From positions 1 through 64,000 of the forward strand of contig CAJAES010000080.1 in NCBI GenBank assembly GCA_903938815.1: a DNA stretch of 64,000 bases, written 5' to 3'. How positions within the stretch are numbered: the stretch's first letter is position 1; each line of letters starts with the position of its first letter. The notes under the pieces are model-generated. The model was not told the origin of the DNA, did not search any database, and saw only the letters and a program-made list of their open reading frames with translations. The stretch is from an uncultured beta proteobacterium. GTDB lineage: Bacteria; Pseudomonadota; Gammaproteobacteria; Burkholderiales; Burkholderiaceae_C. The translations under genes and the position numbers were made by a program. Below, piece by piece: positions 52,989 through 62,007 of the stretch.

Positions 52989-53085
52989 CACAAGCTGTCT
53001 CCTCGGGCCGATCGTTGCCGGCTGTTGCATGGGCTGCCTGGATGCCCACGTCGTTGATCGGACGCTAGCAGGGGCGGCTGCCCCC

Positions 53086-53115
53086 CGCAACTGACCAGTT
53101 TCTGGACGGTTTGCG
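53086..53115. promoter_or_regulatory. Nested dyad, candidate upstream activator site
   Basis: GACCAG-TTT-CTGGAC (53093-53107, one mismatched pair) is enclosed by CGCAA (53086-53090) and TTGCG (53111-53115). Its centre is about 108 bases upstream of the -24 element, a normal distance for the binding site of a sigma-54 activator. Confidence 0.5.
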
Positions 53116-53206
53116 TGACCCCTGTGGAAAGAATGGACGCCGCGAGCGCCAAGGCAAGGCCGTGCCAGCAGGCAGGTGGGCACGAGGCATCCGGGTCTTC
53201 CCGGGA

Positions 53207-53222
53207 TGGAACACCGCTTGCA
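53207..53222 (+). promoter_or_regulatory. Sigma-54 (-24/-12) promoter
   Basis: TGGAAC-ACCGC-TTGCA differs from the consensus TGGCAC-N5-TTGCA at one base. The invariant GG (53208-53209) and GC (53220-53221) are 12 bases apart. A start near 53233 would leave a 60-base leader before the ATG at 53294. Confidence 0.75.
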
Positions 53223-53293
53223 ATCCGCACGCCGGTCCCGCCCGTGAGGTGCGGGGCAGAAGCCACCACAAATTCCATACAGGAGACCCACCC

Positions 53294-54580
53294 ATGAAAT
53301 GCTTGTTCCGACCCACGGCCCTGGCTGCCGCCGCGCTGGCCTGCGCCTTCAGCCTGCCCGCTGCAGCCCAGCAGAACATCGAGAAGCTCAAGCAGATGAA
53401 GGTCGCCACCGCGGACCTGAACATCCCTGTGGTGCCGCAGACCGGCCGCAATGCCGATGCCATCCGCGCCAACCTCAAGCGCATCAAGATGCCGCCGGGC
53501 TTCGCCATCGACCTGTTCGCCATCGTGCCCGATGCGCGCCACATGGCCGTGGCGCCCAGCACCAACATGCTGTTCGTCGGCACGCGCAAGACCACCGTCT
53601 GGGCCGTGACCGACCGCAACAGCGACGGTGTCGCCGACGAGGTCAAGAGCTTCGCGCCGAGCCTGAAGTTCACCAACCCCAACGGCGTGTGCTGGACAAA
53701 GGACGGCTTCCTCGTCGTGGCGGAGCACAACCGCGTGCTGAACTTCCCGGCGGCCGAGTTCTTCTACGAGGGCCCGGACGTCGCGGTGATCGAGGTCGTG
53801 CCGCAGGGCAAGCTGATCCCGCCCGAGGAGGAGAGCTACAACCACGGCGCGCGCACCTGCCGCGTCAGCGACGACGGCATGCTGCACGTCACGCTCGGCC
53901 AGCCCTACAACGTTCAGCCGAAGGAAAAGGTCGCGTTGTACGAGCAGCTCGGCATCGGCGGGATGATCAAGCTCAACGCCTTCGACGGCTCGAAGCGCGA
54001 AGTGCTGGCGCGCGGCGTGCGCAACTCGGTGGGCATGGACATCAACCCCAAGGACAAGACCGTCTGGTTCACCGACAACCAGACCGACGGCATGGGTGAC
54101 GACATTCCCCCGGGCGAGCTCAACCGCATCACCAAGGCGGGCGGGGAGCACTTCGGCTACCCCTTCATCCACGGCAACAACACGCAGATCGCCGGCACCG
54201 CCGCCGCACCGGACCTGAAGGGCATGGCGCCCCCGGCGAACTGGACCAAGCCGCAGGTCGAGTTCCCGGCGCACCAGGCACAGCTGGGCATGAGCTTCTA
54301 CTCGGGCAAGATGTTCCCGGCCCAGTACCAGGGCGGCATCTTCGTGGCTGCGCACGGATCCTGGAACCGCACCAAGGCGAGCGGCGGCCTGGTGAACTTC
54401 GTGACCATGAAGGCCGACGGCACGGCTGACAAGAGCACCGTCTTCGCCGAGGGCTGGCTCGACGAGAACGGCATCTACCGTGGCCGCCCGGTCGACGTGG
54501 CGATGATGAAGGACGGCTCGCTGCTGATCAGCGACGACTTCGCGGGCGCCATCTACCGCGTGACCTACAGCGCGCCCTGA
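53294..54580 (+). CDS. PQQ-dependent sugar (sorbosone/aldose) dehydrogenase-like periplasmic protein
   Basis: 428 residues from the ATG at 53294, with AGGAGA at 53281-53286. Signal peptide MKCLFRPTALAAAALACAFS ending PAAAQ. The mature part is a six-bladed beta-propeller: MPPGFAIDLFAIVPDARHMA, FVGTRKTTVWAVTD, FTNPNGVCWTKDGFLVVAEH, RGVRNSVGMDINPKDKTVWF, TDNQTDGMGDDIPPGELNRI, and the signature FVAAHGSWNRTKASG. The family oxidises aldoses or sorbosone with PQQ and passes electrons to a cytochrome. The neighbours supply a cytochrome c and a PQQ importer. Confidence 0.87.
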   Translation: MKCLFRPTALAAAALACAFSLPAAAQQNIEKLKQMKVATADLNIPVVPQTGRNADAIRANLKRIKMPPGFAIDLFAIVPDARHMAVAPSTNMLFVGTRKTTVWAVTDRNSDGVADEVKSFAPSLKFTNPNGVCWTKDGFLVVAEHNRVLNFPAAEFFYEGPDVAVIEVVPQGKLIPPEEESYNHGARTCRVSDDGMLHVTLGQPYNVQPKEKVALYEQLGIGGMIKLNAFDGSKREVLARGVRNSVGMDINPKDKTVWFTDNQTDGMGDDIPPGELNRITKAGGEHFGYPFIHGNNTQIAGTAAAPDLKGMAPPANWTKPQVEFPAHQAQLGMSFYSGKMFPAQYQGGIFVAAHGSWNRTKASGGLVNFVTMKADGTADKSTVFAEGWLDENGIYRGRPVDVAMMKDGSLLISDDFAGAIYRVTYSAP

Positions 54581-54717
54581 GCCGCGCGGCGCTTTCCGAG
54601 CGCCGTCCCGAGCGCCTTCCCCGGGGATGGCCCCTGGCCTCCCCGGTCCTTTCCTTCTGCCGCAGACTCGGGGCCATACGCCCCGGGCCTGCCGGCCCGA
54701 ACCCATTCCATGCCAGC

Positions 54718-55050
54718 ATGAAACGCTTCCGCCTTGTTCAGTGGGCCCTGGCCCTGGGCGCCGCCATCGGCCTGCCGCCGGCGCACGCCCAGGACGCCCA
54801 GGCCGGACGCCAGAAGGCGCAGGCCTGCGCGGTCTGCCACGGGCCGCTGGGCCTGTCCACCGCACCCGACGCGCCGAGCCTGGCCGCCCAACCCGCCATG
54901 TACCTGGCCGCGCAGTTGCGCGCCTATCGCAGCGGCGCCCGCAAACACGAAGTCATGGCCGTCATGGCCAAGCCGCTGACCGATGAAGACATTGCAAACC
55001 TTGCCGCCTGGTTCGCCAGCATCCGTGTCGAAGCCCAGCCGCCGCAATAG
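54718..55050 (+). CDS. Small periplasmic c-type cytochrome
   Basis: 110 residues: signal peptide (MKRFRLVQWALALGAAIG, cleavage near AHAQ), one haem site CAVCH at about residue 37, distal Met candidates in HEVMAVMAKPL, and the class I C-terminal helix DEDIANLAAWFASI. It is the probable electron acceptor of the PQQ dehydrogenase, 137 bases downstream of it. Its 3' end overlaps the receptor gene. Confidence 0.9.
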   Translation: MKRFRLVQWALALGAAIGLPPAHAQDAQAGRQKAQACAVCHGPLGLSTAPDAPSLAAQPAMYLAAQLRAYRSGARKHEVMAVMAKPLTDEDIANLAAWFASIRVEAQPPQ

Positions 55051-57241
55051 GCCGCCGGGCCGCCTGCTCGGCATCGTCGCCGCGCTGGCCGCGGCCTTCT
55101 CCGCCACTGCCCCGGCAGCCGCGCAGGACGATGTCCAGACCGTCGTCATCACGGCCAGCGGCGCCGAGCGCCGCCTGTTCGACACGCCCTATGCCGTCGG
55201 TGTCCTGACGGCCGAGGACCTGCGCACCGCCGGGCCGCAGGTCAACCTGTCGGAAGCGCTGGCGCGCATTCCCGGCATCGTCGCCAGCAACCGCAACAAC
55301 TACGCCCAGGACCTGCAGATCAATTCCCGCGGCTTCGGCGCGCGCGCCAGCTTCGGCGTGCGCGGCATGCGCCTGTACAGCGACGGCATCCCGGCCAGCG
55401 GCCCCGACGGCCAGGGGCAGGTGTCGCACTTCGACCTCGCCGGCGCGGCGCGGGTGGAGGTGTTGCGCGGGCCATTCACGGCGCTGTACGGCAGCAGCTC
55501 GGGCGGCGTGATTTCCGTCGTCAGCGCCGCGCCCACGGAGCGCACGGTGGCGCTGTCGCTGGACGCCGGCAGCGCCGGGCTGCAGCAGTGGGGTCTGAGC
55601 CTGGACGCGCCGCTGGGCGATGGCCTCAGCCTGCGGGCACGGGTCTCGAAACTGCAGGTGGACGGCTTTCGCCCGCAGAGCAGCGCCGAACGCAGCCTGG
55701 GCAACTTCCGCCTCGGCTGGGACCGGGGCCCCGACCGCGTGGTGCTGGTGCTCAACGCGATCGATCAGCCGGCACTGGACCCGCTGGGCCTGACGCGCGC
55801 GCAGTTCGAGGCCGACCCCGACCAGACCGCCGGCGTGGCCCTGCCGCAGGAGGCGCCGGGCCAGCCCGACCGCTTCAACACGCGCAAGAACACCGCGCAG
55901 GAACAGGCCGGCCTGAGCTGGCGCCACCTTTTCGCCGATGGCGGCGCCCTGGCGCAGAGCCAGGTGTCCGTGTACGCCGGCAAGCGATCCGTCACGCAGT
56001 GGCAATCCATTCCGGTGTCCAGCCAGTTCAACCCCGCCAACCCGGCGCAGACCGAGAAGCAGCCCGGCGGCGTGATCGATTTCGACCGCAGCTACCAGGG
56101 CGTGGACGCGCGACTGCTGTGGCGCTGGTCGCTCGGCAACGAGCGCAGCGTGCAGCTCGTGACGGGCGCTTCCGCCGAGACCTCGCGCGAGGACCGTCGG
56201 GGCTTCGAGAACTTCATCGGCGAGCCGGCGGATCGCGTCCTGGGCGTCACCGGCCGCCTGCGCCGGGACGAGGACAACCGCGTCAGCAGCCGCGACGTCT
56301 ATGCGCAGGTGGAAGCCGAACTCTCCGCGCAGTGGGCGGCCACGCTGGGCCTGCGCAGCGGGCGCGTGTCCTACGAGTCCACGGACCGCTACATCGTGGG
56401 CGGCAATCTCGACGACTCCGGCACGCTCAGCTACAGCTACACCAACCCGGTGGCCGCGCTGCAATGGCGGCCCAACGCGCAGCTCAACGTCTACCTGAGC
56501 GCCGGCCGCGGCTTCGAGACGCCCACGCTGAACGAACTCGCCTACCGCCCGGACGGTGCCGCGGGCTTCAACACCGACCTGAAGGCCCAGACCAGCCGCC
56601 AGGTGGAGCTGGGCGCGAAGTGGCGCCGGGCCGGCTTGTGGCTGGACGCCGCGCTGTTCGAGGCCCGGACGGACGACGAGATCGGGATCGCCACCAACCG
56701 CGGGGGCCGCAGCACCTTCCGCAACGTCGGCCGCACGCAGAGGCGCGGCGCCGAGCTGGCGCTGGCGGTCCCGCTGGGCGCCGAATGGCGCGCCCGGCTC
56801 AGCGCCACCTGGCTGGACGCGACCTACACCGACGGCTTCGCGGTCTGCGCAGCCCTGCCCTGCCTGACGCCCACGCTGCCGGTGCCTGCGGGCAACCGCA
56901 TCGCTGGCACGCTGCAGCGCAGCGGCTACGCCGAACTGGCGTGGACCCCGCTGCCGCGCCTGGAAGTGGCCGCCGAGGTGCGCGGCCAGGGCCGCCTGCC
57001 GGTGAACGACGTGAACAGCGACTTCGCCTCCGGCCACGGCCTGCTGGCGCTGCGCGCACGCTGGCAGGTCCAGTTGCCCGCTCAGGTGCCGGGCCGGCTC
57101 GACCTGCTGGCACGGGTCGAGAACCTGGCCGACCGAAGGGTGGTGGGCAGCGTGATCGTCAACGAGGGCAATGGCCGCTTCTTCGAGCCGGCCCCGGGGC
57201 GCGGCGCGCTGGTGTCGGCGCGGTACATCCTGCCGTTCTGA
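54983..57241 (+). CDS. TonB-dependent receptor of the YncD/PqqU (PQQ uptake) type
   Basis: Up to 752 residues. The ATG at 54983 lies inside the cytochrome gene; a GTG at 55025 would give a more normal signal peptide (SRRNRPPGRLLGIVAALAAA, ending AAAQ). The plug (VNLSEALARIPGIVASNRNN, QINSRGFGARASFGVRGMRL, DGIPASGPDGQGQVSHFDLA, VEVLRGPFTALYGSSSGGV) and barrel (AGRGFETPTLNELAYRPDG, NRGGRSTFRNVGRTQRRGAE, VGSVIVNEGNGRFFEPAPGR) follow E. coli YncD nearly segment by segment. YncD/PqqU imports pyrroloquinoline quinone across the outer membrane. The context with a PQQ enzyme fits exactly; no pqq synthesis gene is in the window. Confidence 0.88.
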   Translation: MKTLQTLPPGSPASVSKPSRRNRPPGRLLGIVAALAAAFSATAPAAAQDDVQTVVITASGAERRLFDTPYAVGVLTAEDLRTAGPQVNLSEALARIPGIVASNRNNYAQDLQINSRGFGARASFGVRGMRLYSDGIPASGPDGQGQVSHFDLAGAARVEVLRGPFTALYGSSSGGVISVVSAAPTERTVALSLDAGSAGLQQWGLSLDAPLGDGLSLRARVSKLQVDGFRPQSSAERSLGNFRLGWDRGPDRVVLVLNAIDQPALDPLGLTRAQFEADPDQTAGVALPQEAPGQPDRFNTRKNTAQEQAGLSWRHLFADGGALAQSQVSVYAGKRSVTQWQSIPVSSQFNPANPAQTEKQPGGVIDFDRSYQGVDARLLWRWSLGNERSVQLVTGASAETSREDRRGFENFIGEPADRVLGVTGRLRRDEDNRVSSRDVYAQVEAELSAQWAATLGLRSGRVSYESTDRYIVGGNLDDSGTLSYSYTNPVAALQWRPNAQLNVYLSAGRGFETPTLNELAYRPDGAAGFNTDLKAQTSRQVELGAKWRRAGLWLDAALFEARTDDEIGIATNRGGRSTFRNVGRTQRRGAELALAVPLGAEWRARLSATWLDATYTDGFAVCAALPCLTPTLPVPAGNRIAGTLQRSGYAELAWTPLPRLEVAAEVRGQGRLPVNDVNSDFASGHGLLALRARWQVQLPAQVPGRLDLLARVENLADRRVVGSVIVNEGNGRFFEPAPGRGALVSARYILPF

Positions 57242-57255
57242 GGCGCCGGCGGGCG

Positions 57256-58176
57256 CTACCCGGGCTGAACCCGGGGTGCCTGCGCACCGGGCGTGAGCTC
57301 GGTGCCCGACAGCCCTTCCACCCAGCGCACCAGCTCGCTGACGCTGGCACCGGCCCCGGCCTCGTGGTCGGCCATGCGCCAGAGCTGCTGACCGAGGCCC
57401 GCCATGGGCATGGGCGTGCCGGTCTGCTGCGCGAGCTGCACCGCGATGCCGATGTCCTTGAGCATCAGCGCGAGCTTGAAGGGGTCGTCGAAGGCGCGGT
57501 TGAAGATGCGCTGGTGGAAGTGCGTCTGCGCCACCCACGAGCCGCCGGTGGACTGGTTGAGAACGTCCACCATCACGGCCGGGTCCAGCCCGTAGCGCTT
57601 GCCCGCCACCAGCCCCTCGGCGGTGGCCAGGAAGGTCATCGAGGTGATGCAGTTGTTGATGCACTTCATCGCATGGCCGCTGCCCAGGCCGCCCAGGTGG
57701 TGCACGCTGCGGCCCATCACGTCCAGCAGCGGGCGCACGCGCGCCACATCGGGCTCGCTGCCGCCCACCATGAAGACGAGTTCGGCGGCCTGCGCGCCCC
57801 AGGCGGCGCCCGAGACCGGCGCGTCCACCATCGTCGCGCCGCAGGCGGCAAGACCGGCGGCCGTCTGCTGCGTCAGCCAGGGCTCGGCGGAAGACGTGTC
57901 CAGCAGCAGCGCGCCCGGCCGCAGGCCCAGCATCAGGCCCTGCTCGCCCAACGCCACCTGCCGCACCACCTCGCCGTCGGGCAGCATCGTGACGACGATC
58001 TCGCTGGCTGCGGCCACCTCGGCCGGCGTGCGCAGCGCCTGGCCGCCCAGCGCGGCCGCGAGCCGGGCCGCGACATCGGCATTCGCGTCCAGCAGGTGCA
58101 GCCGATGCCCGGCCTGGGCCAGGTGCGTGGCCATGGGCGCGCCCATGACGCCCAGGCCGATGAATCCGATGTTCAT
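57256..58176 (-). CDS. 3-hydroxyisobutyrate dehydrogenase-family NAD(P)-dependent oxidoreductase
   Basis: 306 residues of the beta-hydroxyacid dehydrogenase group: NAD motif MNIGFIGLGVMGAPMATHLA, substrate motif DAPVSGAAWGAQAAELVFMV, and the catalytic lysine in GSGHAMKCINNCITSMTFLA. It oxidises a 3-hydroxy acid such as 3-hydroxyisobutyrate, tartronate semialdehyde or a longer homologue; the conserved residues do not decide which. It follows the PLP enzyme by 25 bases and is the last gene of the minus-strand run. Confidence 0.88.
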   Translation of the reverse strand: MNIGFIGLGVMGAPMATHLAQAGHRLHLLDANADVAARLAAALGGQALRTPAEVAAASEIVVTMLPDGEVVRQVALGEQGLMLGLRPGALLLDTSSAEPWLTQQTAAGLAACGATMVDAPVSGAAWGAQAAELVFMVGGSEPDVARVRPLLDVMGRSVHHLGGLGSGHAMKCINNCITSMTFLATAEGLVAGKRYGLDPAVMVDVLNQSTGGSWVAQTHFHQRIFNRAFDDPFKLALMLKDIGIAVQLAQQTGTPMPMAGLGQQLWRMADHEAGAGASVSELVRWVEGLSGTELTPGAQAPRVQPG

Positions 58177-58201
58177 GTCCGAAGCCCTTCAGCAGAACGC
58201 T

Positions 58202-59347
58202 TCACCAGCCGTTCACGCGCGCCCAGCGCGCCGTCACGTCGGTTCCGCCGTCCACCACGTGGTACTCGCCATGCCCCGCTGCCGTGAAGCACGAATGGTT
58301 GGGCAGGATGCGAAGGCGGCGCCCCACCGGGAACTGCGACAGGTCGATCGCCGAGCCCGAGTGGGTCGTGATGAGCGCGATCTCCTGGCTGGCGGACTTC
58401 ACGTACAGGTCGGGGATCAGCGCGCCCTGCTCGTCGCAGACCAGGCCATAGCCGGCATCGAAGCCGGTGCCCTGCGTGGAGCGGTCCTTGGACAGCGCCA
58501 GCCCGCCGGCGTCGATGATGAGCCGGTTCTTCGAGGCCTGGCGGCCCGTGACGGTGGTCAGCACGCTGAGGGCCACGTCGTCGATGGCGCAGGCGCCCAG
58601 GCCGGCCTGGAAGAGATCCTGGAAGGGGTAGACGCCGGCCCGGCTTTCGGTGATGCCCTCCATCGAGCGCGCGAAATAGGTGCCCGGGCTGGAGCCGTAG
58701 CTCACGGTGTCGCAGGGCAGGCCGTGCGAGTGCAGCAGCGCCTGCGCCTGCAGCCCCCCGACGCGGATGCGCTCGGCAAGCGCGCCGATGGCATCGGTAT
58801 CGCGCGCCTCGTAGGAGGCGCCCGCGTAGATCATGATGCCGCGCAGCGCCAGGTGCGGCGATGCGTCGATGGCGCGCGCCATCGCCAGGAAGTCGGGGTC
58901 GCTGGCGGCGACACCCGAGCGGTGCTGGTCGACGTCCACGTCGATGACCAGCGGCAGCACGATGCCCTGCTCGCGCGCCTGGGCCTCGATCAGAGGCAAC
59001 GCTTCCAGATCGTGCGCCACGCAGATGAGTTCCGTGCCCTGGCGCATGAGCGCGGCGATGCGCGGGATCTTGTCGGGCGCCAGCGGCACGGCATAGAACT
59101 GGTCCTGCAGCCCGTGGCCAGCAAAGTACTCGGCCTCGGCCAGCGTGGACACGGTGACGCCGCGCGCCTGGCGCTCGAGCAGCAGCCGCGCCACATCGAT
59201 GCTCTTGGGCGTCTTGAGGTGCGGGCGCAGCATCACGCCCAGCTCGGCGGCGCGGTCGTGCATGCGCGCGATGTTGCGCAGCAGGCGGGGGCGGTCGAGG
59301 ACGAGGCAGGGGGTGGGCAGGTCGTGCAGGGTGTCCATGCGAATCAT
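58202..59347 (-). CDS. D-threonine aldolase/D-serine dehydratase-like PLP enzyme
   Basis: 381 residues from the ATG at 59347 (MIRMDTLHDLPTPCLVLD); an ATG three codons on is also possible. Fold III PLP barrel (alanine racemase type): the PLP lysine is in MLRPHLKTPKSIDVA, phosphate-binding segments in IMIYAGASYEA and TVSYGSSPGT. The C-terminal domain has the metal site LPNHSCFTAAGHGEYHVVDG seen in D-threonine aldolases and D-serine dehydratases. It should act on a D-3-hydroxy amino acid. The next gene encodes a hydroxyacid dehydrogenase that may use a product. Confidence 0.87.
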   Translation of the reverse strand: MIRMDTLHDLPTPCLVLDRPRLLRNIARMHDRAAELGVMLRPHLKTPKSIDVARLLLERQARGVTVSTLAEAEYFAGHGLQDQFYAVPLAPDKIPRIAALMRQGTELICVAHDLEALPLIEAQAREQGIVLPLVIDVDVDQHRSGVAASDPDFLAMARAIDASPHLALRGIMIYAGASYEARDTDAIGALAERIRVGGLQAQALLHSHGLPCDTVSYGSSPGTYFARSMEGITESRAGVYPFQDLFQAGLGACAIDDVALSVLTTVTGRQASKNRLIIDAGGLALSKDRSTQGTGFDAGYGLVCDEQGALIPDLYVKSASQEIALITTHSGSAIDLSQFPVGRRLRILPNHSCFTAAGHGEYHVVDGGTDVTARWARVNGW

Positions 59348-59572
59348 TGGTTCCGGTCGAGGAACCGGATGATGGCAGGACTGTCCCGCGCCGACTACTT
59401 CGCGGCCTTGCCGGGCATGGTGAGCACTCAGCAGGACACCCACTTCCAGTCGATCCTCGGGGCCACCGTGCGCCCGGCGGGACCCTGGTGATGCCATGTC
59501 GCCCGTGCGCGGATTCATGCTGACGCCAGTCAACGCCGACGGGCCTGCGGCCACGCGGGCCGCCGGTCTTGC

Positions 59573-61993
59573 TCAGGCCTCCCAGGCCGTGGCGGCCACG
59601 GCCCGGCCCCACAGGTCGAGCGTGACGGCCGTGCCCGCATGCGCCTGCTGCGCGGCGGCGCCGCGCACATAGCCCAGCGCAACGCAGACGCCGGCCTTCG
59701 GGCTCCATCCGGCCGAACTGAGCTCGCCCACCGGCTGCCCGTCGATGGACACGGCCTCGCCGCCCCAGACGTAGTCGCCCGGGTCTGCCAGCACGAAGCG
59801 CAGCAGCTTCTTGCGCAGCGGCTGACCCTGCGCGGCGAGCAGGGCCTCGCGGCCGATGAAGCCGGGCTTGTCCAGCCTCACGAAGGCGGCCATGCCGGCT
59901 TCGAAGGGGGTTTCGTCGGGCCCGAGCTCGGCGCCCCAGGCGCGGCGGCCGGCTTCGATGCGCAGCGCATCCAGCGCGAAGTAGCCGGCGTTGCACAGGC
60001 CCAGGTCGGCGCCGGCCGCCTGCAGTTCGGCATGCACGTGGCGCGCCATTTCAACCGGCACGTAGAGCTCGTAGCCCGGCCCGCCCACGTAGCTCATGCG
60101 CGCTGCGCGCACGCGCGCCAGGCCGAGATCGATCTCCTTCGTGTGCGCGAAGGGCAGGCCCTGCGGCGAGAGGTCGTCGGGGCTCACACGCGACAGCAGC
60201 TCGCGCGCCCGAGGTCCCATCACCGACAGCACGCAGGTCATCGGGCTGACGTCGGTGAGCACCGCGTGGTCACTGTGGGCGATGTGGCGCTCGATCCAGT
60301 CGAAGTCGCGCACGGCCTGGGCCGAACCCGTGATGACGAGGAAGCGCTCGGCCGCGAGCCTCAGCACGGTGAGATCGCTCTCGAAGCCGCCACGCTCGTT
60401 GAGCATCGCGGTGTAGACCATGCGCCCGGGCGCGACATCGACCTGGTTGGCGCACAGGCGCTGCAGCACGGCCAGCGCGTCGTGCCCCTGCAGCATCAGC
60501 TTGGAAAACGAGGTCTGGTCGTACAGCGCCACGGCGTCACGCGTGGCGCGCTGCTCCTGGATCATCCAGTCGAGCCACCCGGGGCGCCCCAGCGTGTGCG
60601 CCGGGGTGGCCGCACCCGTCGGGCGGAAGTAGTTCGCGCGTTCCCAGCCGTTCTTGCTGCCGAACTCGGCCCCCTGCGCGGCCAGCGTGTCGTACAGCGG
60701 CGAGGTGCGCAGCGGGCGTGCGCTCTGCAGTTCCTGGCGCGGCCAGCGCATGGCGTAGTGCAGGCCCAGCGTTTCGGCGGTGCGCCGGGCCAGCGCGCGT
60801 CGGTTGCCGGTGAAGGCGCCGAAGCGGCGGATGTCCACCTCCCACAGGTCCTGCGGCGCCTCGCCGCCGACCACCCACTGCGCGATCAGGCGCCCTGCGC
60901 CGCCGGAGTTCGCGATGCCCGCCGAGTTGAAGCCCGCGCAGACGAAGTAGCCGCGCAGGCCCGGGGCCTCGCCGAGGATGAAGTTGCCGTCGGGCGTGAA
61001 GCTCTCGGGGCCGTTGAGCAGCATCTTGACGGGCGCCGTCTCCAGGCAGGGCGTGCGGTGGATGGCGTTGCGCATCAGCGGCTCGAACTGGTCCCAGTCC
61101 TCGCCGAGCAGCTGGAACTGGAAGTCCGCCGGGATCGGGTCGACCGACCAGGGCTTGGCCTCCATCTCGAAGCCGCCCATCACCAGGCCGCCCACTTCTT
61201 CCTTGTAGTAGATGAGGCCGTCGGGGTCGCGCATCACGGGCAGCATGGGGTGCACGCCCTCGATGCGGTCGGTGACGATGTAGAAGTGCTCGGCCGAATA
61301 CAGCGGCACGTTCACGCCCGCCAGCGCGCCGAACTGCCGCGCCCACTGACCGGCGCAGTTGACCAGCGTCTCGCAGCGCACCTCGCCGGGCTCGCCGTCC
61401 TGCAACGTGCGCACGCCGGCCACGCGGGGGCCCGACGGGCCGTCCTCGACGATCACGCCCGTGACCTGCACGCCCTCCACCAGGCGTGCGCCGCGGTTGC
61501 GTGCGCCCTTGGCGAGCGACATGGTCAGGTCGGTCGGGTTGGCCTTGCCGTCGCCCGGAATCCACAGCGCGCCCTGCAGGTCGTCGGTGCGCATCAGCGG
61601 GAACTTCTCGCCCGCCTCGCGCGGCGAGATCGTCTGAACCTCGATGCCGAAACCGCGCGCCAGTGCCGCCTGCTTCTGCAGCAGCATCCAGCGCTCGGGC
61701 GTGCGCGCCACGTTCAGGCTGCCGCAGGCCTTCCAGCCGGTGGCCAGGCCCGTTTCGGCCTCGAGCCGGCTGTACAGCTCGATGCCGTAGCGGCTCATGG
61801 CCGTCATGCTGCGGTTGGGCCGCATCTGGCCCACCAGGCCGGCGGCATGCCAGGTGGTGCCGCTGGTCAGCCGGCCCTGCTCGAGCAGCAGCACCCCGGT
61901 CTGGCCGAGCTGCGTGAGGTGATAGGCCGTCGAGCAGCCGGCGATACCGCCGCCGACGATGAGGGTCTGGACATGACTGGGCAAGGCGGGCAT
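59573..61993 (-). CDS. FAD-dependent dimethylglycine/sarcosine dehydrogenase-like protein with GcvT domain
   Basis: 806 residues from the ATG at 61993. Residues ~1-400 are a DAO-type FAD domain (HVQTLIVGGGIAGCSTAYHL); SGTTWHAAGLVGQMRP carries the His that binds FAD covalently in dimethylglycine and sarcosine dehydrogenases. Then an FAO_M-like segment and, from about 430 on, a GcvT/aminomethyltransferase folate domain (YDQTSFSKLMLQGHDALAVL, SYVGGPGYELYVPVEMARHV, C-terminal PVGELSSAGWSPKAGVCVAL). The enzyme demethylates an N-methyl amine and passes the C1 unit to tetrahydrofolate. It follows a PhnZ-like oxygenase and a transporter, which suits glycine-betaine or sarcosine turnover. Confidence 0.9.
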   Translation of the reverse strand: MPALPSHVQTLIVGGGIAGCSTAYHLTQLGQTGVLLLEQGRLTSGTTWHAAGLVGQMRPNRSMTAMSRYGIELYSRLEAETGLATGWKACGSLNVARTPERWMLLQKQAALARGFGIEVQTISPREAGEKFPLMRTDDLQGALWIPGDGKANPTDLTMSLAKGARNRGARLVEGVQVTGVIVEDGPSGPRVAGVRTLQDGEPGEVRCETLVNCAGQWARQFGALAGVNVPLYSAEHFYIVTDRIEGVHPMLPVMRDPDGLIYYKEEVGGLVMGGFEMEAKPWSVDPIPADFQFQLLGEDWDQFEPLMRNAIHRTPCLETAPVKMLLNGPESFTPDGNFILGEAPGLRGYFVCAGFNSAGIANSGGAGRLIAQWVVGGEAPQDLWEVDIRRFGAFTGNRRALARRTAETLGLHYAMRWPRQELQSARPLRTSPLYDTLAAQGAEFGSKNGWERANYFRPTGAATPAHTLGRPGWLDWMIQEQRATRDAVALYDQTSFSKLMLQGHDALAVLQRLCANQVDVAPGRMVYTAMLNERGGFESDLTVLRLAAERFLVITGSAQAVRDFDWIERHIAHSDHAVLTDVSPMTCVLSVMGPRARELLSRVSPDDLSPQGLPFAHTKEIDLGLARVRAARMSYVGGPGYELYVPVEMARHVHAELQAAGADLGLCNAGYFALDALRIEAGRRAWGAELGPDETPFEAGMAAFVRLDKPGFIGREALLAAQGQPLRKKLLRFVLADPGDYVWGGEAVSIDGQPVGELSSAGWSPKAGVCVALGYVRGAAAQQAHAGTAVTLDLWGRAVAATAWEA

Positions 61994-62007
61994 GGGGAAC
62001 TCCGGTT

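Larger units (their letters stand above)
52989..53293. other. 305-base divergent control region
   Basis: No gene is seen. It contains a dyad at 53086-53115 and a sigma-54 promoter at 53207-53222, described separately, and a leader of about 60 bases with a good AGGAGA before the PQQ-dehydrogenase start. Confidence 0.7.

Noticed and set aside
57242-57300. GC-rich hairpins between the convergent receptor and dehydrogenase genes
   Set aside because: CCCGGG-type pairing is present but has no T tract and overlaps coding sequence on the minus strand; too weak to call a terminator.
59348-59572. Short plus-strand peptide ending near 59491
   Set aside because: About 40 codons without family resemblance or ribosome-binding site; the 225-base gap shows nothing else I can support.
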